Source: Rhyzopertha dominica
Taxonomy: Eukaryota > Arthropoda > Insecta > Coleoptera > Bostrichidae
Direction: 5' to 3'
Length of the DNA stretch: 64,000 nt
NCBI GenBank assembly: GCA_025024175.1
Contig: QCXZ01000137.1
Coordinates: forward strand, 16,430,001 to 16,494,000
Shown here: positions 1 through 12,419 of the stretch, in pieces
Position numbering within the stretch: the stretch's first letter is position 1
How the letters are laid out: the number at the start of each line of letters is the position of its first letter
The notes under the pieces: generated by a model
The model's input: the letters and a program-made list of their open reading frames with translations, nothing else
What the model was told of the DNA's origin: nothing
Database searches by the model: none
Made by a program: the position numbers and the translations under genes

Positions 1-189
1 TGGAAGACTGTCAAGTGAAGTTGCATGAGGAACACCTTAAAGATGTCAAAAGTTAGTGTGTTTACAATTTTACACAAAAATTTGAGTATGAGTAAGTTCA
101 AAATATCTTAATCTCTTCTATAACTAAACTTATAAATGAAATTGTCAAAATTATTATATTATTATTCAAGATAACTTAAAAAAGCACTT

Positions 190-1265
190 GTCATACCAAT
201 CTTTATGGGTGGCGAGGAAAACAACCTATGTAATTATAGACCTTATATCAATCTTACCGATAATATCCGGAATAGCTGAGAAATGCATGGCAGGGAGGTT
301 AACAACTTTTTTTTTTGAAAAATATAATTGTTTTTTCGGACTCCCAATACAGTTTTAGAAACGGGAAAAATACAACACAAGGCATTATTAACCTAACTGC
401 TACAATTATTGAATTATTTGAAAATTTATAATATAATGCTACCATGATTTGTGATCTGTCAAAGACCTTTGACTGCATCTCGCATAGTATTTTGCTTCAA
501 AAGCTGAAAGTTTATAACTTTGATGAAAACAGTATTGCTCTAAAAGAATCTTATCTCTGCAATAGGAATAGTAAAATGCGGTAATCATACATCTTCCGAA
601 GTGAAGATTAATAATGGCGTTCCACAGGGTCCCATTATTTTCCTTATATATATTAACGACCTCCCTTTGCATAAAACTGTGGAAAGATATACCCTTTTTG
701 CAGACGATACTACTATCTCAGTCAAGGCAAAAAATGAGGGAGAGGCGAAGAGATTGCTGGATGAGATGCAANAGCATAAGCAAAAGCTTATACGCGCTAC
801 GAAACCTGGCTGGCTCGGTGTCGACAAAAATAAGACGCTCAGCCTATTTTGCTCTTTTCGTTTTTGATATGTTATTCCATAATAACTTGGGGCATTCCTC
901 GCACAGTAGTAAAATATTTAAAATGCGAAGAAAAGCCATTAGGATTTTAGCAAATCTAAAATACGACGAAAACTGTAAACCATCTTTTATAGATTTCAAA
1001 ATTATTACCCTTCCTGCTGAATTTATTTATGAAAGTCATTTGTACATGCAAAAATGAATGCCAGTACAATACAAGACAAAAGGCACATCTTATTCCACAA
1101 TATAAACGAATAAAAAGGGCCAAGGTTGTCCGGATTATCTAGGTATAAAATATTACAGAAAATTTCCTTTGGATATACGAGCTCTAGATCTAAAGACCTT
1201 TAGAGATAAAATAAAGGGTATACTACTTGCGCTCAAGTGACTGCAGAAACTAAGGCCTATTTTGA
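190..1265 (+). mobile_element. Decayed LINE (jockey/CR1-like) ORF2 fragment
   Basis: Three-frame reading gives an ordered series of non-LTR reverse transcriptase landmarks with several frameshifts and stops. A NYRP block lies near 230-250 and is followed by AEKCMAGRL near 270-300. A CDLSKTFDCISHSILLQKL block (RT motif A) lies at about 450-510. GVPQGPIIFLIYINDLP starts at 616, and LFADDTTIS (the catalytic F-A-D-D box) lies at about 697-723. RRKAIRIL lies near 928-950, and a C-terminal block with NTRQKAHLIPQY and KYYRKFPLDIRAL runs to about 1260. This order is that of jockey/CR1-type LINEs. The 5' part (endonuclease) is outside the window or lost. The copy is inactive. It lies on the strand opposite to the channel gene and ends about 300 bp from that gene's 3' end. 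Confidence 0.85.
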
Positions 1266-1550
1266 ATGGAAAGACAAATCGTTCTACTAAAAGGCATCGA
1301 AAATTTAAAGGACCGTTGGAATGAATGTATCACTTTTGAAGGTGCGAGTATGTTGAAGAATACAGTCACAAATTGTTTCATTTTTAAACCTACCTGTTGT
1401 CTAGATGTATAGGTCCAAACAATCATTGTTTTTTACTCAAAGCCGCTTTATGTATTACAAATTGCCGTTCAGAAAATCTGCATTATTAACAATACAACGA
1501 TAATGTTATTCATTGCAGAATACATTGTCATAAATGTGCTTTTATACAGT

Positions 1551-1556
1551 TTTATT
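1551..1556 (-). promoter_or_regulatory. Polyadenylation signal AATAAA of the channel gene
   Basis: On the minus strand an AATAAA hexamer lies 17 bases beyond the TAA stop at 1574-1576. This would give a very short 3' UTR. It is a motif match only; no transcript evidence is available. Confidence 0.45.
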
Positions 1557-1573
1557 TTTAAATAACCACATGT

Positions 1574-4500
1574 TTAGAAACCACTATAATCAGCAAGAGC
1601 TTCGCTGATGCATTCCTTTGATGCCGGAAAAAAGTCCAGAAGGTAGTTCCACTTCGCCTTGTCAAGCTTAAGTATCACCGAATCAGCAGCTGATCTAAAT
1701 GAGTAGACGCTAGGTACTGGGTTAAATCCTTGTACGATGCAAAAGAACTGTCCAATCACCAATTTTCCAACCACATCTTCTCTAAATGTAGCATCTTCCG
1801 TAAGAATAAGTACCTCCCCTTCGTGAATGAAGTACATGCATTCTTCTACCGTGCCCTTAAACACGATGTAGTCCCCATCGTAAAATGTTCTCGCCCTTAG
1901 TTGTCTAGCCAACTGCCTTCTGAAGTCTTTGTGACATTTCTTGAATATCACGTTTTGGTCTATGTGATGTTGGTAACATTGGCTGAGTACAGTGTACTGG
2001 AGTAATCGAGGAACTACAGTCAACAGCTTTGGATAGACGCTTCCTCGTTCATTTTTCCATAGAAGTACGAGGCACAACCATATTCTTCTGACTAATGTAG
2101 GCGACACATCTTGTCGGTCTAAGTAGTGCATCATATGACGAACTTTAATTTGATATTCTGATTGTAGGAAATATTTCATTTTAACCATGGTATATATTTT
2201 GGAGAGTATCATTGCCAAGAAGATGAGACTGCATAACATGTAAGTTGAGTGCAAAAGCAGCAACCTTTGCGAGAGGGGATAGAACAAGGCCCCAGAGCTT
2301 CTTGCGAAGCACATTACCACCAAATAGAGATTATCGAGATAGAACTTAAATTTTTCTAGTGCTGTACCGTTTATTATATACTCGCAATGGAGGCTGGGAT
2401 TCATATTTGGCAAACGTAAACATCCGATATCTATTGCCAGGCAAGTAAAAACATGTACCGATACCGTTACGAAGTAAACTAAGCTCAATGTGTGGATTAG
2501 CATTGCGTTCACGTTTATTTTTTGTTCACTATTCTTGAAGAATTTATAAACGTACCATACTCGTAACCATCTATTTATGCTAAATCGATGAAAATTACGC
2601 AGCTNAAAGTCAGACTCTAATGGTAAGCACCACATCAGTAGATCCAAGGGAATCATACTTAAAATGCTAAGCACCAAAGTGGGTCGATCATTCATTACGT
2701 GCTTTCGAATAGACGGCAGGTCTTTAACTATTTCTCCTAGGTCACTTTCAAATGCCGTTCTGAACTTCAAGAGGAAATTTATCAGGAACCACAAGTCAGC
2801 CGTATAACAAATGATTAAAGTTACTACATCAACTTGATTAACAGTGTAATCATATAATGCAATAAGTAAGGCAAAATAACAAGCATAACACATATGCATA
2901 GTCGTCCAGATACTCATACCCGATGTATTTGGATCAAAAACGAAAGCGAATATTTTTGATGTGACAGTTTGCGATACCTCCATGGAGATATCGTCTTCTC
3001 TAACATCTTTAGGAATTTCTCTACCATGCAAATAGTCAATGTGTATAGCAGTTAGGTGCTTAAATCTATAATTCAGAATCGGGTAGTTTTTAAGCAACTG
3101 ATGAAATTCTAACGCTTCTATTGTTAATATTTCCACGTAACCATTAGCTCTGTATGCAACGGTTTGCCTAATTCTGTGGTAATTGTCCAAATTGCCGAAC
3201 ATACCCCCTATACCTATTGTAGTCAGCTTTGTACCGTCAGGAGCGATAATATCTATTCTGCCTTTGAAAACGATGTGCATTTTTGTTTTGATGTCATTGA
3301 CCAGAGCTAAGTATGTGCCAGAACAGACAATGAAGTGAGTAGTGCGAGGCAACAGAAGGCGAAAGAACGGTTCTGCGCCCTGAGGAAAAACTGACATTTC
3401 TTCAAGGATTCTACCATACACATCGTATAGCATATCTGTTTGGATGTAGCTTCCTAAATTTTGAACCACGTGGTGGATGTCTTTTCCTTTTTTCTTTTGC
3501 CATGTTATTTCAGCGTGTCGTATTAACTCGCCTTGTAACGCAACCGATATTTTGTTCTTGTAGAGAAAGCGCTTAAGTTTATTGAGACCATCCAAGTGGG
3601 CTAAATGTGTAATGTTACCAGTTGTGTAAATAGCAATAACTTTGGCTATAACATGCAGCGTCACAAATAATCCTAGAAGGGTGTAGATGCTTTGGATAAC
3701 TAAATCTGTTGTGGTTTTGCATACAAAACCTTTCATTCCAACAGTGCTTAATAATGAGGATGTGAAATAAATCGAGATAATATGTATGTAGAGAGGGGTA
3801 TAAGGTCTTGAAAAGATCGAGTTTGAATACCAAGAATCCGAATTACATACAACGCCATCATAATACACGTCGTTGCCGGTAATGGAAGAGTCAAAGTCGC
3901 AATCAATGTTAGCTATTATTGAAGCTAGTAAATTGCATCCTACAAAAAGTTGCGGGATAAATCTTAATACCGATATTAACTTATTAGGAGACACACTCTG
4001 CAAATCGTTGACTTCGTAAAAGTGATAATACCTATGTAATTGTAGCAGACGGTTACAGTGGAATGCTGTGTATATTTTATTGCTAAATGCGTTTCCAGTT
4101 TTAACGAAAAAGTGAACCGGAAACGCACCAACAAAATCAAGTAGAAAACCATGTTTTAAATAGTGCAACGTAGTTTGCAGTGGATGTTTGATCAAGATGT
4201 TGTTTTTGTCGTAATAACAAACGTGACACCTGAAGTATATGTCACACCATGCAGTCAAATCTAGTAAAGTTAACAGCAACCACCAAGTTCCTCCTGAGGA
4301 GGTAACGATTGGATTTATTGGAAAGAGTAATGCCGAAATTATAGCGAAGATGCATCTGAACGTCTCCCAAGCAAATATTAAATTTCCAAATGGCATCACC
4401 GTGAATCGCATCAGCAATAAGCGAATGAAGGACAATGATTGTAATCTGTCAAATGGGACATAGTAATCATATTCTTCTGCGGAATCTACGGCTAAATTAT

Positions 4501-7368
4501 AGGGGAAGCTGTGATATGAACCTTCCTCCTCATCACTAAATCTCAGGTCAAGTACTATTTTCTGAGAACCACGTTTGAACAAGGATTCCAAACTGCCCTT
4601 CAGGTCTTCACTCGCTGTAATGGTTTCGGTAAAATCCAACAGTTGTTCTGGGTAAGCGCTGAGTGCATTGAGAACCGCTCCTATGTCAAACACAAGCAAT
4701 CGGCAATATGTATTGGTTAGGGTGGTGTTGACAACGTGACTGCAAAGACATGCTTCTAAAACAGCTACCAAGTCTCCTGGACCGAGCATTTTCTCCACTG
4801 TTTTGGTCAAATATGATATTACTTCGCAAGTGCCGTCCATAATGTAATAGAAAACCCGCTGCACTTGACCGTGATGTGTTATTACTTCCTTCGGTGGATA
4901 AATTTTGATTTCTGAAGCCATGCACACGAGAAGTGTAACGTCCTCAGGCAGATCCTGGAAAAGCGGAATCGTCTTTATTATTGCAGCAAGTGCATCTTCC
5001 TTAACTGCAGCATGCGTTCTCGATGGAAGATCTTGCATCACTCCATCACCGAATACAAAGCTTCTGCTACCGTACGCTTTCCACTGGGTCTTGAGGAAGG
5101 ACAATATTCTATTCTTGTACGATTCTTTGACTCTGTGTGCGTTAAGAACAGTGGTAATATTAATGAACGCCTCTTGTAGTTTTATGCGCGGAAACTGCTG
5201 TAATATTTGCGTCGATGCTATATCTACCTGGATTATCACGAACATGCTGATGGCTGCGAACATCAAGATCCAGTATAGGTAGTAGTGACGCTCTAAACTA
5301 TAATACCGCCCGCGCTGCCCTACCGCCGCTATAATTTGGATAGACGTGTATAAATACCAACGCATTTTTTCAAAACTGCTTTCGCCTTCTACCGGAACAG
5401 CACAGTGGCCATTGAAACAGTTTGCAGCATATAAGACACATCCGCTTACATAACAAACATAAACATAAAGGAGCACATACTTAGCAGAACTCACGAAGGT
5501 TAAATGAACGTTTCCCATTCTGTTGTGGAAGTTGTTCAAGACTTCCTTCAGCCTGAACACTTTAAGCAATCGATTAAGGAACAAGCATGCTTTGTTTTGC
5601 GAAGATATTACACTGAATGTCATTGGGTATTGATATTCAAGAGGATAAGCGGCAAAGAAGTCTAACCAGTAGTAAACATCTCCACATCTATGCAGGAAAA
5701 TTTTCTTCGATGTGTTGATGAATTCGTGAGGTGTGCGAATCGCAGTGCAAGTAGTCAAGCATAAGTCCGTCCAGTAAATCCCAGTCACGGCGTACATTAT
5801 AGAAAAGAACCAATGAGGAGTTTCATGTTCAACGAAGGCACAATATGGAGCGATAACGGAAACAATTATAACAGTAAGACATATGATTATTTGCCACGTT
5901 TGAAGAATAATAGAATTTGGTTTAAATATGCACGGAAAGCCATATTTAACAAAGACTGCATCAGTCGTACTTTGATCTCTTTCGGTGATTGCGAGCAAAT
6001 CCAAATTGTTCGCGTACAAGTGGATGTAGCTAAACTTGTCTTTTGAGAATTCTTCCCTAAGGTACACGTTCTGGCACTCATGCGTTATGGAAGAATTTGA
6101 GAATATCATCAACCTGTGTAAAGTACTTTTTATCCAGGTGAGAGTAGTTTGCTCATCCTTAACCAACCCGTGTTTGATAGAATACTCTTCCGTAATTTTC
6201 TTCAACGTGAGGGCTTTTTGTAATCTCATGTTCACTGCCTTCTTCAGTTTTGCAGCCTGCTTGGGAAATCTTCGAGCTACTCCTGCGAAATCTCTTAAAG
6301 TGAGTATATGAAATTCCGAATATTCCTTACACAGTACTGTCGTTGATGACTCTGACGGAATTATGATACTGCACTCTCCAAAACATGTACCTGCAGTGAG
6401 GGATAATAAAGGCGTCTCCTGGTCTTCCTCCGATAGCACTTGCACGATTCCCGATGCTATGTATATCATGGAACTCTTCGTCTGTCCCTTCCACCACAGT
6501 ACATCTCCTTCTATTAGAAATTGTTGTTTCATTGCGAGACTTATGGCCCTAAGAAATGGCAAATCCATATTTTGGAACAGTTTGGAATGCTTCAGTGGGT
6601 ACCAGCTGATGTCGGTAGCAAGCTCGATTTTCATGGTATCAGGAAGAATTTCGAGATGAAGTCCATCACCTTGATAGGCGCCTCTAGTCTTTCTATACAC
6701 TTCGTAGAATTTAAAGACATGCTTCGTGNGATGGGGAGATGTGCCGAACTCCGCCAACGTCTCCTTTACACACTTCATTTTGAATAAAAACAAATGGTCC
6801 TGCATATAGTTGGTAGTGTAATTGTTTATGTCCAGTGCTATGGATGGGCAAACTACGGCTATAAATGATGCCAGCGAAAATAGGGAGATGACCAATTGCA
6901 CCACAAAATTGTAATTTGCTTGGATAAATCCGCAGTTTGTAATAGAACTAACAGTTATGCTGAACAAATATAACATTTGTGATTCAGAACATTGATGAGT
7001 CAAACAGTCGTTGATGATCAACAGCACCGAAAATGCAATTGCGATTAGCATGGTAAATTGAAAGAAAAATCTCAACTTCAACAACAATCCCATTCGTTGA
7101 TGACCTACCATTTTTCTGTAATACCACATGTAGAAAAATATCCGTGCGGTTTTCAAGTATTGGAAGTATCTGAACAGCTGAATGTAGGATCCCACTGCGT
7201 TCATGACTGCGGTGATATGGACTACTGGTACTATCGATATCAATTCCACTACGATTATCCAGTTTGGCCTTGTAGCGTGCAGCGAAGACATATTGGTTTG
7301 GAGCACCTTGCATAGGATGATGATGGCGTTATCAATCAGAAAAAGCACGTCGATTAACACGGATATTG
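1574..7368 (-). CDS. Exon 2 of the four-module channel (Ala95 to stop)
   Basis: One uninterrupted reading frame of 5.8 kb carries S2 of module I through the end of module IV. The frame stays open upstream to a stop at 7448-7450 but has no ATG there, and a strong acceptor (a T-rich tract then TTTACAG on the minus strand, 7369-7375) sits just after the FLFT residues. The exon therefore most likely starts at 7368. The protein stops at TAA (1574-1576) after SEALADYSGF, 11 residues past the last domain. The lack of any intron across about 1930 codons is notable beside a 30-kb arrestin intron. Confidence 0.85.
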
Positions 7369-10300
7369 CTGTAAATAAAAACAATNTTAGAAATATATGA
7401 TCTGATTTTCTTTTATAAATAGATAGTAGGTAGTTGTTTTTGTAACTTTAAATAGTCTCCTATAGACTAACTCTTTATTTGAATGGTAAAATCTTACAAA
7501 GGAAATTGATATTATGAAATATTCATTTCACTACATATTATAAAGCAAAGTCCTCCGCCGCGTCTTTCTGTCTGCAATAAACTCGAAAACTACATGCCGC
7601 TTTCACCAATAGATACAGTGATTCATGAGGAAGGTTTAGGTATACAATTTATAATTTGTCAAGGTTTTGTGTAAAATGGTTGAAATGTAACGATAATTGT
7701 TGAAAGTGTCTAAAAAAGTCAAGCCGACCGGGAGCTTTCATCGAAATCGCTGCCTAATACCTTTGAGATACTTATAACAAAACAAAGCATGGTGGGATAG
7801 TCTTCTTTTATAGACCTAAAAAAATGCCCGCAATGGCATACATCTATAGTTTAAGAATAGCTTACTACACCCAACATATCTTCTCAAAAATGGTCACGTA
7901 TAATGCGGTAATTGGAAAGCTATTTAGACGAATACAGCATTAATCCTTATCAACCCAAATGCGTTAGTTACCTTAAGCATTTCACGCACGTTATTAAAAC
8001 CCTTTACACCGTATAATTTAAATGAATATCTTAGGAGTTATGGCAAAAAATTAACGCGCGCAAAAACAAATTCCATCGCGTTTCTCACACCGATGTCGGG
8101 ACTCACTTGATGCGATCGCCCCCGCACCGCGCCATCCGCTGTCGCGCACTGTTTCTGTATAAACCGTTCTCCTGATGTAATAAACAGACTTTTAGAGTGA
8201 ACGGAGGTGACGACAGGAAGGTATTCGTTTTAGGCATAATAATGCTCTATTATGCATGCGAAGCCGGGTTCAAGCTTCTGTTCTTACTACTACGTACGTT
8301 CATTCTTTTGAACTCTAATACTTTATTTAATTATATATCTGTTTCTAACATTGTCATCGCTGAAGATGGTCCGTGTCGGACCGAAGTGTACGTTCGGTTA
8401 TTAATCAAATAAGATGCGAAGTATTGGTGTTGTTTATTTATTATATAAAGTTGACCTTTTAATCGTCCTACAAGCTTTTATTTTGAGTAGTCAGCTTATT
8501 AAGTTATTAGACATACTCAAACCAAAATTAGATCACTTTAAACACGAAAATCTATCAGCTACTTAAAAGTTCCATTTTTTGTGGGTGCAGGCAGTAAATA
8601 GTTTTGTTATTTTAAGAATACATATAATCCAGTGATGATGCATTTAAACCTGTAACAACGAAATCGGCCTTCAATTTTGTATAGTGTACATTACCTTCTT
8701 CACCATTTTTGTCGTTTGAATTTTGTAATTGATTGACTGAGCTAGAGCTGTTTCTCGCAGCTTTAGTGAATTGCATCCGAATAAACCTATCATAAATTCG
8801 TCTTGAATTATAGTAGAACGTAGGGAGGCTGGATTGATTTACAATCGAAAACATAAATCCATTTGGATTGTTGTTGATGAATGCAGCTACCGTTTTGAGT
8901 CATCTTGCAGTTATGGAAAATAGGTAATCCATTCGAAATATATTGCTAGTTTTTGGAGTCAGCATGTCTAACCGTTTATAAGTTTTATCCTTTGAAAATT
9001 CACTGAACGCATGAATTAAACGAAGGCGATTTTATTAGACGACTGGAATTCTGTGAGAATTTTACGGATGATATCAACGATAACCTTTTACAATATTTGT
9101 TCTCAAATGAGTTGACATCTTTCTTAAATGTTAATATTAATCGGCAATCAGATACTAGAGCGATGTAAACCTCACTTGGTGTGGAAAATACAGACTTAGT
9201 GATCAAAAAAGAACTTAATGCGTGGAGTGGGATAATAGGTGATTAAGTGGTAGATATGGTCAACTTTATCCCGATAGATAGACACACTAATCTATCCTCA
9301 TATCATTGGCATGAGGGAACAAGATGAATAGTCGAATGAGAATAATAGAAGAATTGTGTTTGTGTGCCAGCAGTTGACCCTAAGTGAAGTCGGTAATGTC
9401 AGATAAGCATTTGAGTCGCGACTCAACGTTTGTGTGCAGATTGATGGGTATGTTTTGAAAACAGAACCAAACGTGATCGTTTTTCTTATGCATTTTCAAA
9501 AATGGATTCGAAACACCTTCAAAATGAAATACCTATTACTCAATCTCTAGTTCCGATTTAAAAGTTGAAAGAAGAAACTGCCAGGGGTAGAAAATTGTTA
9601 TTTTGACAACTTCAAATATTACATTACAAAATGTCCCCTCTGAAATGAAATCGAACTGTTTCAAGATTTTACTCGATTTTGTATCCCACAGGAATTGTTA
9701 AGGATGACTCGTTTTTATTCATACACCCAGTATAGAACACTGCGTGAACATTTGGCCGTCAGAAAATTATGGGCGCGTTAGATTCCGCATAATTTTACAG
9801 TCGCTTAAAAGAAGGCTGTTGATTGATCAAAACAAGTATTAAAAATATAGTCAACAACAAGTGACAGATCTTGGACCTAGAGCACATGAGTCCAAAAGTA
9901 AACAGCAGTCCATCGTAACTCAACAAAAGTCATTCGCGAACGAAGCAAATTTAATGATTTCCTGTTTCTCATATTTTCTTTTCAGTATGTGGCAACTGTA
10001 NCATNAGGCCAACGAGGACCGTTAGTTCTAAAAGGTAACATATGTATTTGTATGTGTTTGAAAAGTTAAGAGATAAGACTATTTTTNTAAATTTTTCACA
10101 AACAGACAGACAGCCACGGCGGGGGACTTTGTTTTATAATATGTAGTGATTCATTTTATTCCTTACCGAACGTCTTAGCACTGTTCTGAAAGTCTTTCAC
10201 GGCCATCAAAGTTATCAACCAAATGTTCAAGTACGCTAAGATCAGTAGAGTGTTTTCCCATACAGGGTCCACAGGGACGGATAAAAGTCGTGTTGTAAGA

Positions 10301-10449
10301 GAAACGGATGCTTCCTGCTCAACGTCCTCGTCTTCTTCGCTCGTACGGCTCGTGCAGTCGCCATATTCAGATAAATAGGGTGAATCACTTGATACGCTAG
10401 ACGATATTTCGGTCAGTACGCTTTGTCGTCGCTGACGACCCAGATCCAT
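1574..10449 (-). CDS. Four-module CNG/HCN-type ion channel in one polypeptide (two exons)
   Basis: The model joins exon 1 (10449-10167) to exon 2 (7368-1574): 283 + 5795 coding bases = 2026 codons, or 2025 residues. The joint is in phase: exon 1 ends one base into a codon before GTAAGG, and exon 2 follows TTTACAG with the other two bases (GCA, Ala95). Residues 1-60 are acidic and serine-rich. Four repeated modules follow. Approximate S1, pore loop and nucleotide-binding-type domain positions are: I 62-84, 229-242, 357-474; II 586-606, 769-786, 895-1009; III 1089-1111, 1295-1309, 1429-1529; IV 1580-1601, 1775-1790, 1907-2014. S4-like segments with spaced Arg/Lys are clearest in II (NRLLKVFRLK). 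The filters are non-canonical (SITNCG, AAVGQRG, STVGMKG, FARSSG). Animal CNG/HCN subunits normally have one such module and assemble as tetramers. The known one-chain four-module relative is the CNGK (tetraKCNG) type of sea urchin and fish. Orthology to CNGK is an inference, and ion selectivity is unknown. Two codons contain N (2605, 6729). Confidence 0.85.
7369..10166 (-). other. Intron 1 of the four-module channel gene
   Basis: On the minus strand the interval begins GTAAGG at 10166 and ends TTTACAG at 7369. Reading phase is preserved across it, and it splits module I between S1 and S2. I see no other exon in it. The only compositional feature is a CpG-rich patch at about 8050-8165 in otherwise AT-rich DNA. 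Small frames at 8612-8854 and 9000-9206 show no recognisable protein. Confidence 0.7.
10167..10449 (-). CDS. Exon 1 of the four-module channel (N-terminus and S1 of module I)
   Basis: The exon codes for 94 residues plus one base. The ATG at 10447-10449 is the first in frame after a stop at 10516-10518. The first 60 residues are hydrophilic with an acidic run (SEEDEDVEQE). They are followed by DPVWENTLLILAYLNIWLIT, a typical S1 segment that starts with the conserved W near the membrane boundary. The minus-strand donor reads TTCG/GTAAGG. Joined to exon 2, the S1-S2 linker reads KDFQNSAKTFAISVLIDVLF, supplying the S1 that module I lacks in the large exon. This exon was identified by splice phase and module completeness, not by transcript data. 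Confidence 0.75.
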
Positions 10450-10518
10450 CTGGATTTCGATGGAGATGGAGACTGAATTGAAATGTATGAATCGGATTTG
10501 ACGGGAGTGTTGCTCTTA

Positions 10519-11642
10519 TTGACATTTGTAGCTGTGACTAGCGTATTTGATTTATAGTCTTAAGAGCCAGTAGTAAATTGTCGATTCTGATAATACTTTT
10601 GAAGGCCGTGATGCAACATGAAATGACACTGTTGCTTTTTCTAACCGGCGACAACCCTGAAAAACGTTGAAATTATAACAGGATAAGCGAGTTCTGTAAT
10701 TCTCTTGTTAACTACAGGTATAGGAACTTTAATGTCTAGATATTTGTCACCTCTTTCTGTATATTTTTTCTTTTCCTTTCTTTCTTTTCTGAATAAGCAA
10801 TTAGTATTTTCAATCAATTTTCTGTGGTATTAATTGTTAAAACAATATAAATTGCCCATATTGTATCTTCTTCGAATGTTAAAGCAACTAGCTATTCTAA
10901 TTTCAACTTAGCACCAAATTTAGTCATAGTTAAACATGAAAAAATAAGATGGAAAAAGAGCACCAGTTAGTCTTACACCACCTGATCTCTAAAAATGCAA
11001 GATCATGTGCTTCTTATACGACCTGACCTGTAAAAATGCAAGAAATAATGTGTTAATGTGCTACTTTTTGTAGATATACGAAAATGCTGTTAAAGTACTC
11101 ATTATGTGACGCTTTTTGCAATGTAGTGTCCTGCTTAACGATGATGACGTACACAAAATAGATATCTGTATTTACTTTCGCACCCAATGATTTCCACATA
11201 ATTCTCTTTTCTAATAATAAATGCAGCACAATGCTACATCTCCTTAGCATTTTTAACACCTTTAAGGGTCGCTTGGGGCTAAAACGAAATTAGCAGGCGT
11301 TAGTGTGGAACAAAAAACGATATGATTGGTGCGACATTTATAACCCTGTGTAATTAAGCATCGAGATTAATAAGTACCTAATAAGTACCTACTGATAATG
11401 GCACATAAATTGTCAAATGAAGAAAAAGCTGATTTCTTTAGAGTGTATTTTTTTCAAAGCAAACAGAAACTCTGAAAATGCTTGCAGGAGTTACATTAAT
11501 TTTAGTGTTCTTCGGGAAGAACAACCACACCCAGNAATTTCTAAGAAACTATTCGAAAATTTAGTAAATTTTGAAAGCTTCGAAAAAAATATCAAGTTAA
11601 CAATACTGGTATACGTGAAAATAATATTTTGCAAAATGTTAA
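10519..11642. other. Non-coding stretch upstream of the channel gene
   Basis: No convincing exon is seen. The 5' UTR and promoter of the minus-strand channel gene should lie here, but I see no clear core promoter. A short two-copy tandem repeat of period 41 lies at 10980-11043 (ACCTGA followed by a TAAAAATGCAAGA block in each copy). Confidence 0.4.
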
Positions 11643-11650
11643 GTACGAAC

Positions 11651-12085
11651 TAGGCATGAGCAAAAAATCGATATATCGATTCGAATCGAACGGTCGAAAC
11701 ATCGAATCAAATCGAAACATCGAATTGAATTGAATCGCAGCATCGAATCAAATGAAAACCTCGAATTGAATTCAAAAACTAAATAAAAATCAAGTTAAAT
11801 AAAAAAGTCTGGCGGATTGTAAATTCCAATTTTAATCAATTTCGTGCAAATAATGTCAATTAACACGTATTATGAAAATCATACTGCATGCGATTCAGCT
11901 AATTCGATTCGAATCGACATAGCCGATTCATTTCAAATCCATTCAGCAGACTCGATCCGATTCAAATCGATTCAGTCGATTTGATTCGATCAAACGATTC
12001 CAATCGGTGTTTCGATTAATCGATTCAAATCGATTTTATCATTGAATCGAAAATCGTTCGCCATCTTTTCAATCACACAGCGCTA
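11651..12085 (+). mobile_element. hAT-type MITE, copy 1 (ATCGATT-rich), with 8-bp target duplication
   Basis: A 435-bp non-coding element begins TAGGCATGAGC and ends CACACAGCGCTA. The ends form an imperfect terminal inverted repeat, clearer when compared with copy 2. It is flanked on both sides by the identical octamer GTACGAAC (11643-11650 and 12086-12093). The interior is dominated by degenerate ATCGATTCGAATCGA-like motifs at both ends and an AT-rich middle. An 8-bp duplication and TAGG-type ends fit the hAT superfamily; there is no coding capacity. A second copy in reverse orientation lies 1.2 kb downstream. Confidence 0.85.
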
Positions 12086-12419
12086 GTACGAACACCAAGT
12101 AGGTACATCAGTTCGTCGACTAATTCGAGAAGCCAGAAATAATAATTACCAACCAATAACCACCCTTACAAGCCAACAAATGTACAATTACAATTCAACA
12201 TGTGGTATACACAAAAATATGAAGATGCTGCTGATTTTTCTAGAAAAATACTTTGGACACATGAAACCGGGTTTTCAAATTGTGGAGTTTTCTGTTTACT
12301 GAAAATCATTGATAAATAAAAAAATATTTCAAGTTCGTTTTGGTATTATTTACTCATTTGGCTTGATTGGTGTACACCTCTATTGACATAAATTATGGTT
12401 TTTTGGGTTATTGTTCCAG

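Noticed and set aside
4239..6787. Several plus-strand and alternate-frame open frames inside the channel exon
   Set aside because: They are antisense or off-frame shadows of the long intact minus-strand coding exon.
7369..7384. Start of the channel protein at a TTG near 7384
   Set aside because: There is no ATG in this frame; an excellent splice acceptor ends at 7369, and an upstream exon in matching phase supplies the missing S1.
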